64,000 bases of DNA from Henckelia pumila (taxonomy: Eukaryota; Streptophyta; Magnoliopsida; Lamiales; Gesneriaceae), in contig NC_133123.1 in the NCBI RefSeq assembly GCF_033568475.1, positions 135,802,242 to 135,866,241 of the forward strand. Reading direction: 5' to 3'. Shown here piece by piece: positions 24,191 through 36,520 of this stretch (the stretch's first letter is position 1; each line of letters starts with the position of its first letter). The notes beneath the pieces were generated by a model, which saw only the letters and a program-made list of their open reading frames with translations, had not been told where the DNA came from and ran no database searches. Both the position numbers and the translations under genes were made by a program.

Positions 24191-24219
24191 GAGGACGAAA
24201 CATCTTAAGTGGGGGAGAA
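24191..24219 (+). other. Terminal GAGGACGAAAC motif and purine tract
   Basis: GAGGACGAAAC at 24191-24201, then AAGTGGGGGAGAA, directly before the LTR. This is the hallmark 3' end of Tekay/Del-type elements. Confidence 0.85.
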
Positions 24220-24392
24220 TGTAGTAGGCCGTACCCGAAATCAGTGATTAAGTGTTAATCAATTCATTAATCCTACTAGTTAAGAGTAAACGTGATTAAG
24301 GGAACTCTTAAATGGGTTAACGGAGTTCGGAATTGGATTCAGAACACTTGAAAATGGTTTGAGGGTCATCGAGTTCGGAGGCTTCGAAGTCA

Positions 24393-24600
24393 AGGTTCGG
24401 ACGGTCCGAAGTCAGGGTTCGGACGATCTGAAGAGTGGTTCGGACGCTCCGAACGTGCTGCCGATAGTCTTCATGGATGACGTCATTGTGCTGACGTAAG
24501 CAATGACGTATTATTGGGTTCGGACGACCCGAAGTCGAGATCGGACGGTCCGATCGTGTTCGGACGCTCCGAAGTCCAGTTCGGACGATCCGAACTCCGT
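24393..24600. repeat. Cluster of TTCGGACGNTCCGAA palindromes
   Basis: At least eight partial or complete copies of a 15-17-bp palindrome, for example TTCGGACGGTCCGAA at 24396-24410. It sits directly upstream of the LTR TATA box. Confidence 0.85.
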
Positions 24601-24610
24601 CTATAAATAG
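24601..24610 (+). promoter_or_regulatory. TATA box of the LTR promoter
   Basis: CTATAAATAG, about 380 bases into the LTR. Confidence 0.6.
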
Positions 24611-25608
24611 GAGGGCCGAGATTCAGATTTAGACGCACCAATCACCTCTTCTCTCTCGATTCCTTAGCCTTCTAACTCAGATCTATGGAATTCTAGGCGT
24701 CCCATCGGGAATCCGGAAGTGGCATAGCGATCCAGGCGTCGTAGCGGAGCTGTGGCCTAGTTTTGAGGCACTCAATAGCAAAGGGCTAACGACGGACGAA
24801 GGTATAGTTTTTGCTTCCTATAAATATTTAGGAGTATGCAATAGCTTAGTTAAGGCTTTTAGAGCACTTTAATGATAGTAGTATCATTTGGCAGTGTAGA
24901 ACAGACTATAGGCATGAACCTAGAGTTGGTAGAGCTTGCACTGATTTGAGGTACGAAAGTACTGTTTGAGATATCCTGACTGAGTATGCATGTATTATGT
25001 GACTGCATGGTTTATATGTCATTGATTTATGCTGCATTCATTTGCATACTGAGCTATCTCCTTCGAGATGTCTGTTAGTAGGGTTTTTCCCTATCCTGTT
25101 AGTGGTTGGACTTCCATCGATTTGGGTCAGGCATATCCTCTGGTATTATGGTATGGGAGCCACCTCCTGAAGCGACGGCACAGCGTGTTACATACCAGGG
25201 CCCGGTCTGTCTCTGTTATCTGATCCTTGACCTCGAGTTTATAGGGAGTTCACTTTGCATGCATATATACTCATACTCTCGTACTGAGCGTTTTATGCTC
25301 ACGTCTCGTACTCTGTGTTTCTGGACACCCTATTCCATGGGGCAGGTTTGCGTTTGGATGAGGCGGGTGGATCCAAGAGGGGCTAGGCAGTGGTTGGTCA
25401 GCTGAAGCTTCGCCTAGGTTTTATTTCTGTTGTCATTGGATTGATACAGCTATTCGATTTGGCTGTATTATATTTGGGTATTTACAGATTCCTTGCTTTG
25501 GGATTGTATATTGTTTTATGGTTTCTGCAGTTTATTCTGATATCCGTTTAAATAAGTTAATTGCATGCCTAAGTTTTGTTTAGTAGGTGATCCAGTTAAG
25601 GGTCACTA

Positions 25609-25636
25609 CACACCCACACCCACACCCACACACTGT
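25609..25636. repeat. CACACC microsatellite at the LTR edge
   Basis: About four copies of CACCCA/CACACC-type units, directly abutting the LTR end, so the last bases of the LTR overlap it. Confidence 0.7.
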
Positions 25637-26339
25637 ATAATTTACAAACAAGCCGTCGTTTTGTCTACTTGTATACATTTTTCTTGGAATCATGCAGCGG
25701 ATACCAACTCTTAACAAGCCAAAAGATTCCTTAAACAGGGGGGATGGAGGCCCCTCAACTTCCAAAAGTTACATGTAAGTTTCAAAATTTTAATTTCAGA
25801 AAAATATAAATATTTTTTTAAAAAAAAAAATTCAACCTCCGTGAAAAATATCTGATACCCGGAGGAGGAAACCACCTCAACTCATCGATGACCCTAATAT
25901 AAAAGGAACATCTCTAATCAACCAGAACCGGGTCGGGAGCTCAGCTCGGGAGCTCGGAGCTCGGCCAAGCTCACCCACCATAATTCCCAACTCGGGTTGG
26001 GAGATCAGCTCGGGAGCTCAGAGCTCGGCCAAGCTCCCCCACCATAATTTCCAGCTCGGGAGCTCGGAGCTCGGCCAAGCTCCCCCACCATAATTTCCAG
26101 CTCGGGTCGGGAGCTCAGCTCGGGAGCTTGGGGCTCAGCTCAGCCCCAATATTAGTAGGGAGTTAGCTTAGTAAATGGGTTCGACAACCTTGGTGAGCTA
26201 GCTAGGATGTTAGGATCAATGTTTAGGGCGAGTTCAGGAGTTCAGTAATAACTCACTCACCCCTTTTCATATGACCCCGGGGGAGCAGCAATATAGAGTC
26301 TTAGTGATGACAGGTCAGCTCGAATAAAATGTACATGTC
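25637..26339 (+). repeat. Left part of an older LTR-like sequence with tandem repeats
   Basis: No gene. It contains a tandem repeat of about 60 bp (25925-26150) built on GGGAGCTCGGAGCTCGGCC, AAGCTCCCCCACCATAATTTCC and similar phrases. Across the 9.7-kb insertion the sequence continues at 36046, where a TATA box and a GACTTGAGCGTCGGAGG phrase common in plant LTRs follow. The two halves are therefore probably one old LTR. A possible start is TGATACCCGG near 25850. Confidence 0.5.
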
Positions 26340-28951
26340 TGAAACGACCCTAACTCTATAATTAATAAATAAATATGCGGAATTTTTTTTTTTATATATA
26401 TATATATACTTACTAATTAAAATATGCACATATATGCCCATACATACATGCACAGAATAAAAATATTTAAAATAAATAAATAAATAACTTAAATAAATGA
26501 CTAAAATAAATAACTTAAATAAAAATTGCATTCTTTAAATAAAATAAATATCTGAGTCAAACATTTAATTAAAAATACTGCATAAATAAAATGATTAAAG
26601 TTTGCATGCACTGACAATATTCAATAAAATATTCAAAACTCACAACCACTGAAAAATAATATAAAATGTGTAACGTGCTGACATTATCAAAAACATGCAA
26701 TGTGACTCAGACATCTATCACGGTCACGGGGATCACTGCCAGTCTGCTCATACGTCCTCGCCTCCGGTGGGTACTACATCCTCCTCTACGTACTCACCTG
26801 CATCATACCAGTGTAGTGAGCCTAGAGGCCCAACATGCTAACATAACAAGGGTTTAAAAATAATTTAAATCACTTTGATACTAATACATAATATATACGT
26901 GAATGAGCATGCTTAAAAATATCATGACATAAACATAACTTAAATTAACTTAAATAACATAATACATAAATATTGTTGAGCAGTTAAATTTCTAACATCG
27001 CATGGTTGTATCCGTAGTGTAACCTTAAATCATACATTAAATACTGATCAGCGTGGAAACCAACGTACGTGGCGGTGACGAATCACCTCTTAAATTGGCA
27101 GTAAACTGCCCTTCAATAGTTCACATATGGGGACGAATCCCCCTTAAATTGTCACACTACTTCAACTTCCAACATAAAATATTTTATTATTGCTCAACCT
27201 TAAAATTTTAATTATGCATAAAATTATTTCATGAATGCATGTACTTAAATAAAATGTGTGTCCTTCATATATATTTAATTTAATTTTTTATTAACATATA
27301 AATATTAAAATAACTTCAATGCATAAAAATAATTAAATATATATTCAGGACACATGCAATTTCTCATGGATTGTACTGGACTGCTGGTCCTAACACTCAA
27401 GCCCAATTTCTTAAATCTGGCCCAATAACAACTTAAACTGGCCCAATGGGCCCAAAAGCCCAAAGACTGGCCCAATAATTTTAATGGGCCCTAAAGACCA
27501 TAGAAATTAGTGGATCAACATAATTAAATTAATTAAGCCCATTAATAAACTTAAGTGAAGCCCAAAAATATAATTAAGCTAATTAACCCAATAAAACACT
27601 TAAATTTAATAATTAACTTAAAATTAAAAATACCCGAGCCCAATTAACTTAACCCGGACCCGGACCCAACTAACTTGACCCATGACCCATGAACTTGACC
27701 CGGACCACCGACCCGACCCGGAAGCCCATAGGAAAACCTAGAACCCGTAGCCCTAACCCCATCTCGGCTGCGGCCGAGAGCAGCAGCCCCTCCGTGGCTG
27801 CTGCCGGCCTGCTCCGGCCACCCTTGGCCGGAGCGCCGTCGCCCAGACGTAGCCCACGTTTGGGCGGACCTAACCCGCACCAGCCCCCAGCCCCATGCAG
27901 CTTGGACCACCGAACCCGAAGCACATTTCCCGAAACCCTAGACTGTGCACCAAGGGAGGTCGAACCGCACCAACAGACTTCCTGGGGCCGTTTGGCTCGA
28001 GCCACTCGAGCCATTCGGTCCAGACCCTCCTCACACTACCTAGGACTCTGACCAGCAGCCATACCAACCATGGTGGACCGAAAACGTGAACATGAAAAAG
28101 GAAAACAAGGAACCTTGCGCATAAAATCGAAACAACCGAACCATTTTTCTGAAAAACTTGAAAGTGTTCGATGCATACACAATCCACACAACATAATATC
28201 TGATAGGTACGAAAAAATGGAAGAAAATCATGTCTTTCACCGAAAACGAAGAGAAAAATTGAGTGTGGGACGATTCCGGGACGACGGGACGACGACAACC
28301 AACTTGGACCTTCAAAAACCGAGCTATGGAGTAGTTGGAGGCTGCTGGAAACGATGGAGAGTGATGGAGGAGAGTGGGGTGTCGGCTGGGGGCTTAGGGT
28401 CGATGGGTTTGGGGTAGATTAGGTTAAGTTTTTAATAAAATAGGTTTTTAGGAAATTAAATATATTAATAAGGATTTTAATATATAAAATATATAACTTA
28501 AAAATCTAATTAAGAAAAGAAATCTGATAACAAAATTTAAAAAAATATAAAAATCCCGAAATATTAATTTAGGGAAATTTTAAAGATAATAAAAAGTCAT
28601 TATTTTGGCTTATTTTGAATAAAAACGGACTCCTAAAATTATATAAAATTAAATACTAAAATTTTTGAGGAAATAAAACTCAAAATAATATTTTTGGGCT
28701 TTAAAAAGACTCATAAAATAATTTGAATAGAAAGTTGTCATCTCGTCCGTCCACGGTCCCGTCTACGCGATCAAAAATAATTAAATACTATAAATCATAA
28801 AAATCACTAATTATGGGTTAAATGCTTAAAAATAAATTAAATCATGCACAAATAATTCACATAATTATTTAACCCATAAATCTAAAATTTAAATAATTAA
28901 ATATCCTAATTATGCATGCGAATTTACGTATTTAAAATACCGGGTGTTACA
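26340..28951 (-). repeat. 3' LTR of the 9.7-kb element
   Basis: 2612 bp. It contains a GC-rich portion (27650-28030) with a perfect 10-bp-stem hairpin, GCTCCGGCCA / TGGCCGGAGC, at 27811-27834. Open frames in this GC-rich part occur on both strands in both LTRs and are not genes. Confidence 0.9.
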
Positions 28952-28968
28952 ATTCTCCCCCCTTAAAT
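28952..28968 (-). other. Polypurine tract of the 9.7-kb element
   Basis: TTAAGGGGGGAGAAT in element direction, just after the CGAGGACGAAATT motif and directly before TGTAACACCC. Confidence 0.85.
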
Positions 28969-28996
28969 TGAATTTCGTCCTCGAAATTTAAAGTAC

Positions 28997-31900
28997 TTAC
29001 CCGAACAACTCCGGATAGAGAGTTCTCATATCTGTCTCGGTCTCCCAAGTAGCTTCCTCCTCTGAGTGATTCAGCCACTGGACTCTGACCATCGGTATGA
29101 CCCGCGTCCTAAGCCTCCGCTCCTCCCTAGCCAAGATCCGCACTGGCCTCTCCTCATAAACTAGATCTGGTGGCAACTGCAAGGGCTCGAAATCCAACAC
29201 ATGCGACGGGTTAGAAACATATCTCCGAAGCATGGATACATGAAAAACGTTGTGCACTGCCGCTAGCCCCGGTGGTAGAGCTAAACGGTAGGCCAACGTG
29301 TCAACTCTCTCCAAGATCTCGAATGGCCCTATATACCTCGGATTAAGCTTGCCTCTCCGGCCAAAATGCACTACTCCCTTCATAGGTGACACCTTCAGGA
29401 ATACGTGATCACCTACAGCGAACTCCAAATCTCGTCGTCTGGCATCTGCATAACTCTTCTGCCGACTCTGAGCAGTCCTCATCCGATCTCGAATCTGAGT
29501 CACAATGTCAGCTGTCTGCTGCACAATCTCAGGACCCAGTAAAATCCGCTCACCAACCTCATCCCAATGCACAGGAGATCTGCATCTCCTCCCGTACAAT
29601 GCTGCATAAGGAGCCATACCTATAGACGACTGAAAACTGTTGTTATAGGTAAACTCCACTAATGGCAGTCTAGTCTCCCAAGAGCCCCGAAAATCAATGA
29701 CACAAGCTCTCAGAAGATCCTCGAGAACCTGGATCACTCTCTCAAACTGACCATCTGTCTGGGGATGGAATGCTGTGCTGAACAAAAGTCTAGTCCCCAA
29801 AGCTGTGTGCAGACTCTTCCAAAACGCAGATGTGAACCTCGGATCTCTGTCTGACACAATCGACACTGGGATGCCATGCAGTCTAACAATCTCCTTGATG
29901 TAAAGCTCTGCATACTATGTCAATGAGTAGGTAGTCCTCACCGGCAAGAAATGAGCTGACTTGGTGAGTCTATCCACAATCACCCAAATCGCTGTACAAC
30001 CTCTGGCACTCCTCGGTAAGCCAACCACAAAGTCCATCCCTAATCCGATCTCGCAGAACTGGCTGCACCGTCAACACTGACAAGCTCAGTGCATGACCAC
30101 CCGGATAACACTCCAAGTCAAATCTCTGAATCTCGCTCCGTAGTGGTAACTGTACGGTCAAACATGAGACCACTGACGACTTCCGACTCAAAGCATCTGC
30201 TACTACATTAGCTTTACCCGGATGGTAGCTAATGTCACAGTCATAATCTTTCACCAACTCCAACCATCGGCGCTGTCTCATGTTCAACTCCTTCTGTGTG
30301 AAGAAGTACTTGAGACGCTTGTGGTCTGTGAAAATCTTGCACTTCCCTCCATACAGATAGTGCCTCCAGATTTTCAAAGCGAAAACCACTGCTGCTAACT
30401 CCAAGTCATGCGTCGGGTAATTCTGCTCATGAACCTTCAGCTGCCTCGACGCATACGCAATAACCTTACCACACTGCATAAGTACTGCGCCTAAACCCAG
30501 CTTAGACGCATCGGTGTACACCACTAACTCCTCGTGTGGTATTGTCACTGCTAACACCGGTGCAGTAGTGAGTGCCTCCTTCAGCTGATCGAAGCTCCTC
30601 TGACAGTCTGAACTCCAGATAAACTTCGCATTCTTCTTGGTTAAGGAAGTCAAGGGTACTGCAATAGAGGAAAAACCCTTGATGAACTTCCTATAATATC
30701 CTGTCAAACCCAAGAAACTGCGAATCTCCGAAGCATTCTTCGGAATACCCCAATTCTGCACTGCCTCAACCTTCGACTGATCAACTGCAATCCCATCTCT
30801 CGAAATAATGTGGCCAAGAAATGCCACCTGCTCAAGCCAAAACTCGCACTTGCTGAACTTGGCATACAAACGATGCTCCCTCAAAGTCTGCAAGGCTGTC
30901 TGAAGATGCTGTCTATGCTCCTCGATGCTCCTAGAATAGATCAAGATATCATCAATGAAGACTATGATGAACTGATCTAGATACGGCTGAAAGACTCGGT
31001 TCATGAGATCCATGAAAACCGCTGGAGCATTGGTCATCCCAAATGGCATCACTAAGAACTCGTAATGCCCATATCGTGTCCTAAAAGCAATCTTAGACAC
31101 ATCTGCATCTCTAACACGCAACTGATGATAACCAGATCGCAGGTCGATCTTGGAGAACACCGAAGCTCCCTGCAACTGGTCAAATAAATCCTCTATCCTC
31201 GGCAGTGGATACTTGTTCTTCACTGTGACCCTGTTGAGCTCTCGGTAATCGATGCACAGTCTCATACTGCCATCCTTCTTCTTCACAAATAACACCGGAG
31301 CTCCCCACGGAGAAAAGCTAGGACGAACAAAGCCTTTCTCTAACAATTCCTGAATCTGCTCCTTCAACTCTTTCATCTCGGTAGGAGCAAGTCTGTACGG
31401 TGCCTTAGAGATAGGCACGGTGTCTGGCACCAAGTCGATGCCGAACTCCATATCTCTCACTGGTGGAATTCCTGCAACATCTTCCGAAAAGACATCCGAA
31501 AAGTCACGAACCACCTCTATCTATGATAATGATCTGCTAGATGGCTCTGAAGTCGTGACGATGCTCGCTAGAAACCCCTGGCAACCCCGTCTCAACAACT
31601 TTCTCGCCTGAATAAGAGATATCACCTGAGGAATATCACTTCTCTGAGATGCATGAAAAGTGAACGGGTCGCCTACTGTAGGTTTCACTGACACTGATCT
31701 CCGACGAAAATCAATCGAAGCTCAATTGACTGTCAACCAGTTCATACCCAAAATCAAATCGAAACCACTCAATGGCAAAACCACCACATCTGCTCGAACG
31801 GAGTGTCCCTGCAGCTCCAACTCCAGTCCTCGAATAACCTTCGAGGTAGAAATAATCTGCCCTGACGGCATAGTAACATCATATCCACTGTCAATAATCT

Positions 31901-32003
31901 CAGGTGTGATGCCTACCCGCCTGATAAACTCCAGGGAGATAAACGAATGCGTAGCTCCTGAATCTAGCAACGCAAACGTGGAGTTGCCTCCAACTAGAAT
32001 TCT
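28997..32003 (-). pseudogene. pol of the 9.7-kb element (PR-RT-RNase H-IN-chromodomain), broken
   Basis: Protease near 31970 with LLDSGATHSFIS (DSG active site). RT (31514 down) with [25 protein letters not shown] and FIDDILIYS (the YXDD box). RNase H with [30 protein letters not shown] and FTDH. Integrase core with [11 protein letters not shown] and TDGQFERV. Chromodomain-like end VQWLNHSEEEATWE and a final PELFG before the stop at 28997. Breaks: TGA at 31722-31724, TAG at 31521-31523, TAG at 29915-29917. A deletion near 30040-30055 joins RDRIR to the integrase core, so the zinc-binding N-terminal half of integrase is gone and the frame changes. The RT core itself is intact. Confidence 0.88.
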
Positions 32004-32207
32004 CCTTGCACGCAGAAAATTCCCAACAATTTCATACCACTACCAAATTTTCCCCAACGAGTCACTACTAATTCTTAATTCTAATCACAAGTAAAACATG
32101 CTTCATATTCTAACATGCAGTTAAATAACCCAAATAACAACAATTCCAAAATAAAGACGAAATTTTAACCAAAGGAAAATTATTAAAATGTTAGGGGTAA
32201 GATATAC
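31994..32207 (-). other. Intron-like segment between gag and protease
   Basis: In element direction the gag frame reaches CACCG and then GTATATC, after which stops follow and the sequence is T-rich for about 200 bases. The protease frame resumes with RILVGG. Gag and protease are in different frames. A GT...AG pair with the acceptor ending at 31994 would join them in frame; the stronger-looking acceptor GTGCAAG would not. It could be a gag-pol intron or a small insertion. Confidence 0.35.
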
Positions 32208-33255
32208 CGGTGATCAAGGAGGTGTCTGGATCTACCTCCTCGGCCTGCATGACGAACACTCTACCAGCAGTGTTTTTCTTCCTCGGGCAGTTAGCTATCT
32301 GATGCCCTGGCTTCCTACAGTGATAGCAAACCCCTGCTCCCAACAAACACGGTCCCGAATGCATCTTCTGACACTTCGGGCAAGTAGGAAAACCTATGGC
32401 ATTAGGGGCCCCGCCCCTCTGCTGCTGTGGCCTCTGCTGCTGCGGCCTCTGCTGCGGATTCGGGCCCTTAGCCGGCCCTGTAAACTGCTTCTTCGCAGGA
32501 GGCTGCGAAGATGGTCGCTGATACCCAGCCTGAAACTGCCTCTTCCCCTGCTGCTCTCGCTGCATCTCTCTCCTACCCTCCTCTGACCTCAGTGCTCTAC
32601 TAACTGCCGCCTCATATGTAGCGACATCTATCATACGTACGTCGTGCTTAATATCCGCTCTCAGTCCCTCCACAAACTGTCTCATCTTCTCCGGTGGACT
32701 GTCTGCAATCAGAGGCACAAAATGACAGCCCCGCTCGAACTGGCTCACGTACTCCACAATAGACCTGTCCCCCTTCCGGAGACTCATAAACTCCCGGATC
32801 ATGCGACTCCTCACATCCTCCGTGAAATACTTGGCGTAGAAGACACGCCTGAACTCCGCCCAAGACAGTGTAGGAAGGTGAACTCCCCTGGCAGCACCCT
32901 CCCACCATAGAGCTGCATCTCCTCTCAGCATGTAAGTCGCACAGTTCACCCTGTCGGCGTCTGTGATCCCCATATAAGCAAAGATGGACTCCAGAGAGCG
33001 AATCCACCCCTCAGCCACCAAAGGATCGGTGGTACCAAGGAACTCCTTCGGTCCCTTCTTCTGGAACCTCTCAGCAACGTCCTCCTCATGGGACAACCTA
33101 GGACGAGTAGCCTGCTGCTCTAACAGAGCAGTAATCCCTGCCATCATATTCGCATTGGCCTGCTCCAATGCTGCTAGAGGGTTCTGCGGAGGTGGAGGTG
33201 GAGGTGGAGGTGTAGGTGGAGATCCCTAACGTCTGTTCATCGGTCTGGGAGGCAT
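32191..33255 (-). pseudogene. gag of the 9.7-kb element, stop near the N-terminus
   Basis: Capsid domain with GTTDPLVAEGWIRSLESIF, LRGDAALWWEGAARG and FRRVFYAKYFTEDVRSRM, then a Q/P-rich linker (PQQRPQQQRPQQQRGG). Next come FPTCPKCQKMHSGPC and a CX2CX4HX4C knuckle, CYHCRKPGHQIANC. The best start is the ATG at 33253-33255 (MPPRPMNRR). It is cut after nine codons by an in-frame TAG at 33226-33228, followed by a proline run. The frame is open again from MEQANANMM at 33168, which might serve as an internal start. Confidence 0.85.
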
Positions 33256-33427
33256 TCTGCACCACCACATATTTCTTTACGTAAATCGCCATGCATAACT
33301 AAGTGGTTTAAAAGTAATGCTAACTTAAATCCAAAGAATTAAATCATACTATAAACACTTAAAACTTACAGACCGGTAGCGTGGATTTCTGAGCTCGCAT
33401 AGCAGTAATGACCCCTCCAAGGACCGT

Positions 33428-33439
33428 GCTCTGATACCA
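33428..33439 (-). other. Primer-binding site (tRNA-Met type) of the 9.7-kb element
   Basis: TGGTATCAGAGC in element direction, two bases after the LTR end. Confidence 0.88.
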
Positions 33440-33441
33440 AC

Positions 33442-36040
33442 TGAAACGACCCTAACTCTATAATTAATAAATAAATATGCGGAAATTTTTTTTTTATATA
33501 TATATACTTACTAATTAAAATATGCACATATATGTCCATACATATATGCACAGAATAAAAAGATTTAAAATAAATAAATAAATAACTTAAATAAATGACT
33601 AAAATAAATAACTTAAATAAAAATTGCATTCTTTAAATAAAATAAATATCTGAGTCAAACATTTAATTAAAAATACTGCATAAATAAAATGATTAAAGTT
33701 TGCATGCACTGACAATATTCAATAAAATATTCAAAACTCAAAACCATTGAAAAATAATATAAAATGTGTAACGTGCTGACATTATCAAAAACATGCAATG
33801 TGACTCAGACATCTATCACGGTCACGGGGATCACTGCCAGTCTGCTCATACGTCCTCGCCTCCGGTGGGTACTACATCCTCCTCTACGTACTCACCTGCA
33901 CCATACCAGTGTAGTGAGCCTAGAGGCCCAACATGCTAACATAACAAGGGTTTAAAAATAATTTAAATCACTTTGATACTAATACATAACATATACGTGA
34001 ATGAGCATGCTTAAAAATATCATGACATAAACATAACTTAAATTAACTTAAATAACATAATACATAAATATTGTTGAGCAGTTAAATTTCTAACATCGCA
34101 TGGTTGTATCCGTAGTGTAACCTTAAATCATACATTAAATACTGATCAGCGTGAAAACCAACGTACGTGGCGGTGACGAATCACCTCTTAAATTGGCAGT
34201 AAACTGCCCTTCAATAGTTCACATATGGGGACGAATCCCCCTTAAATTGTCACACTACTTCAACTTCCAACATAAAATATTTTATTATTGCTCAACCTTA
34301 AACATTTAATTATGCATAAAATTATTTCATGAATGCATGTACTTAAATAAAATGTGTGTCCTTCATCTATATTTAATTTAATTTCTTACTAACATATAAA
34401 TATTAAAATAACTTCAATGCATAAAAATAATTAAATATATATTCAGGACACATGCAATTTCTCATGGATTGTACTGGACTGCTGGTCCTAACACTCAAGC
34501 CCAATTTCTTAAATCTGGCCCAATAACAACTTAAACTGGCCCAATGGGCCCAAAAGCCCAAAGACTGGCCCAATAATTTCAATGGGCCCTAAAGCCCATA
34601 GAAATTAGTGGATCAACATAATTAAATTAATTAAGCCCATTAATAAACTTAAGTGAAGCCCAAAAATATAATTAAGCTAATTAACCCAATAAAACACTTA
34701 AATTTAATAATTAACTTAAAATTAAAAATACCCGAGCCCAATTAACTTAACCCGGACCCGGACCCAACTAACTTGACCCATGACCCATGAACTTGACCCG
34801 GACCACCGACCCGACCCGGAAGCCCATAGGAAAACCTAGAACCCGTAGCCCTAACCCCATCTCGGCTGCGGCCGAGAGCAGCAGCCCCTCCGTGGCTGCT
34901 GCCGGCCTGCTCCGGCCACCCTTGGCCGGAGCGCCGCCGCCCAGACGTAGCCCACGTCTGGGCGGACCTAACCCGCACCAGCCCCTAGCCCCATGCAGCC
35001 TGGAACACCGAACCCGAAGCCCATTTCCCGAAACCCTAGACTGTGCACCAAGGGAGGCCGAACCGCACCAGCAGACTTCCTGGGGCCGTTTGGCTCGAGC
35101 CACTCGAGCCATTCGGTCCAGACCCTCCTCACACTACCTAGGACTCTGACCAGTAGCCATACCAGCCATGGTGGACCGAAAACGTGAACATGAAAAAGGA
35201 AAACAAGGAACCTTGCGCATAAAATCGAAACAACCGAACCATTTTCTGAAAAACTTGAAAGTGTTCGATGCATACACAATCCACACAACATAATATCTGA
35301 TAGGTACGAAAAAATGGAAGAAAATCATGTCTTTCACCGAAAACGAAGAGAAAAATTGAGTGTGAGACGATTCCGGGACGACGACAACCGACTTGGACCT
35401 TCAAAAACCGAGCTATGGAGTAGTTGGAGGCTGCTGGAAACGATGGAGAGTGATGGAGGAGAGTGGGGTGTCGGCTGGGGGCTTAGGGTCGATGGGTTTG
35501 GGGTAGATTAGGTTAAGTTTTTAATAAAATAGGTTTTTAGGAAATTAAATATATTAATAAGGATTTTAATATATAAAATATATAACTTAAAAATCTAATT
35601 AAGAAAAGAAATCTGATAACAAAATTTAAAAAAATATAAAAATCCCGAAATATTAATTTAGGGAAATTTTAAAGATAATAAAAAGTTATTATTTTGGCTT
35701 ATTTTGAATAAAAACGGACTCCTAAAATTATATAAAATTAAATACTAAAATTTTTGAGAAAATAAAACTCAAAATAATATTTTTGGGCTTTAAAAAGACT
35801 CATAAAATAATTTGAATAGAAAGTTGTCATCTCGTCCGTCCACGGTCCCGTCTACGCGATCAAAAACAATTAAATACTACAAATCATAAAAATTACTAAT
35901 TATGGGTTAAATGCTTAAAAATAAATTAAATCATGCACAAATAATTCACATAATTATTTAACCCATAAATCTAAAATTTAAATAATTAAATATCCTAATT
36001 ATGCATGCGGATTTACGTATTTAAAATATCGGGTGTTACA
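33442..36040 (-). repeat. 5' LTR of the 9.7-kb element
   Basis: 2599 bp, nearly identical to 26340-28951. The GC-rich hairpin recurs near 34909-34932. It ends at 36040 beside the ATGTC duplication. Confidence 0.9.
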
Positions 36041-36045
36041 ATGTC

Positions 36046-36520
36046 GATATTTTCACGGTCAAGCTAGATTCAGACGAGATATCCGCCTATATATTCGGGA
36101 TTGCAATCCCGGGATTCTCGGGTTCCTGATAAGGAAGGTAAGCGTAAGATTCGGAGTCCTCTCCTATAAATACCAGGTTCACTTTCATTATTTGGATCCT
36201 AATTTTTTCACTCGTGCGCACACACCACTCTCTATATTTCGCTATCCTAGCATCTGACTTGAGCGTCGGAGGGGATACGCCGGAGCACCTTCCGGCCCCC
36301 CCTTAACACTCTTGTTCTCATCTTCTGTTGAAGGAGTTTCATAAACTCATCCAAGGAGATCACTTTATTGAGGTATATCAATATCCTTATTTTGCAGCTC
36401 TATCTATTGTATCTCGGCTTCATTTGCATGCCTTATTTTAAACAATATGGATAGGTTTTTGTACGCAACTCCCGCAAAAATATAATCTCAAAATTTGCAC
36501 CTACCTACCAACAGTGGAGT
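36046..36520 (+). repeat. Right part of the older interrupted LTR
   Basis: Continues from 26339 once the 9.7-kb element is removed. It holds a TATA box (CTATAAATACC at 36163) and GACTTGAGCGTCGGAGG, a phrase common in plant LTR R/U5 regions. The far boundary is unclear; a possible end is near CTACCAACA at 36505-36513. Confidence 0.5.
36163..36173 (+). promoter_or_regulatory. TATA box of the older LTR
   Basis: CTATAAATACC, followed within 80 bases by the GACTTGAGCGTCGG phrase. Confidence 0.5.

Larger units (their letters stand above)
24220..25610 (+). repeat. 3' LTR of the interrupted Tekay-type element
   Basis: Starts TGTAGTAGG and ends CACTACA, with exact 6-base inverted ends TGTAGT/ACTACA; 1391 bp. 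It carries a run of TTCGGACG-type palindromes (24393-24600) immediately upstream of a TATA box at 24601. The 5' LTR is not in the window because the element is truncated at 17229. Confidence 0.85.
26340..36040 (-). mobile_element. Complete Tekay-like chromovirus element, 9.7 kb
   Basis: LTRs at 26340-28951 and 33442-36040, read on the minus strand, starting TGTAACACCC and ending TCGTTTCA. There is a perfect 5-bp target duplication, ATGTC, at 26335-26339 and 36041-36045. The tRNA-Met primer site is at 33428-33439 and the purine tract at 28952-28968. Order: gag, protease, RT, RNase H, integrase, chromodomain. The ends are intact, but the polyprotein is broken by several stops and an integrase deletion, so this copy cannot be autonomous. 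LTRs are very similar (short indels only), so insertion was recent and the damage may partly predate it (inference). Confidence 0.92.

Noticed and set aside
25106..25405. A 99-aa plus-strand frame inside the Tekay-type LTR
   Set aside because: It is located wholly in the R/U5 part of the LTR and has no recognisable domain.
27644..28417. Several overlapping frames of 60-140 aa on both strands, repeated at 34742-35511
   Set aside because: They lie within the two LTRs of the 9.7-kb element in a GC-rich part with few stops. The same region is open in many frames, a sign of composition rather than coding.
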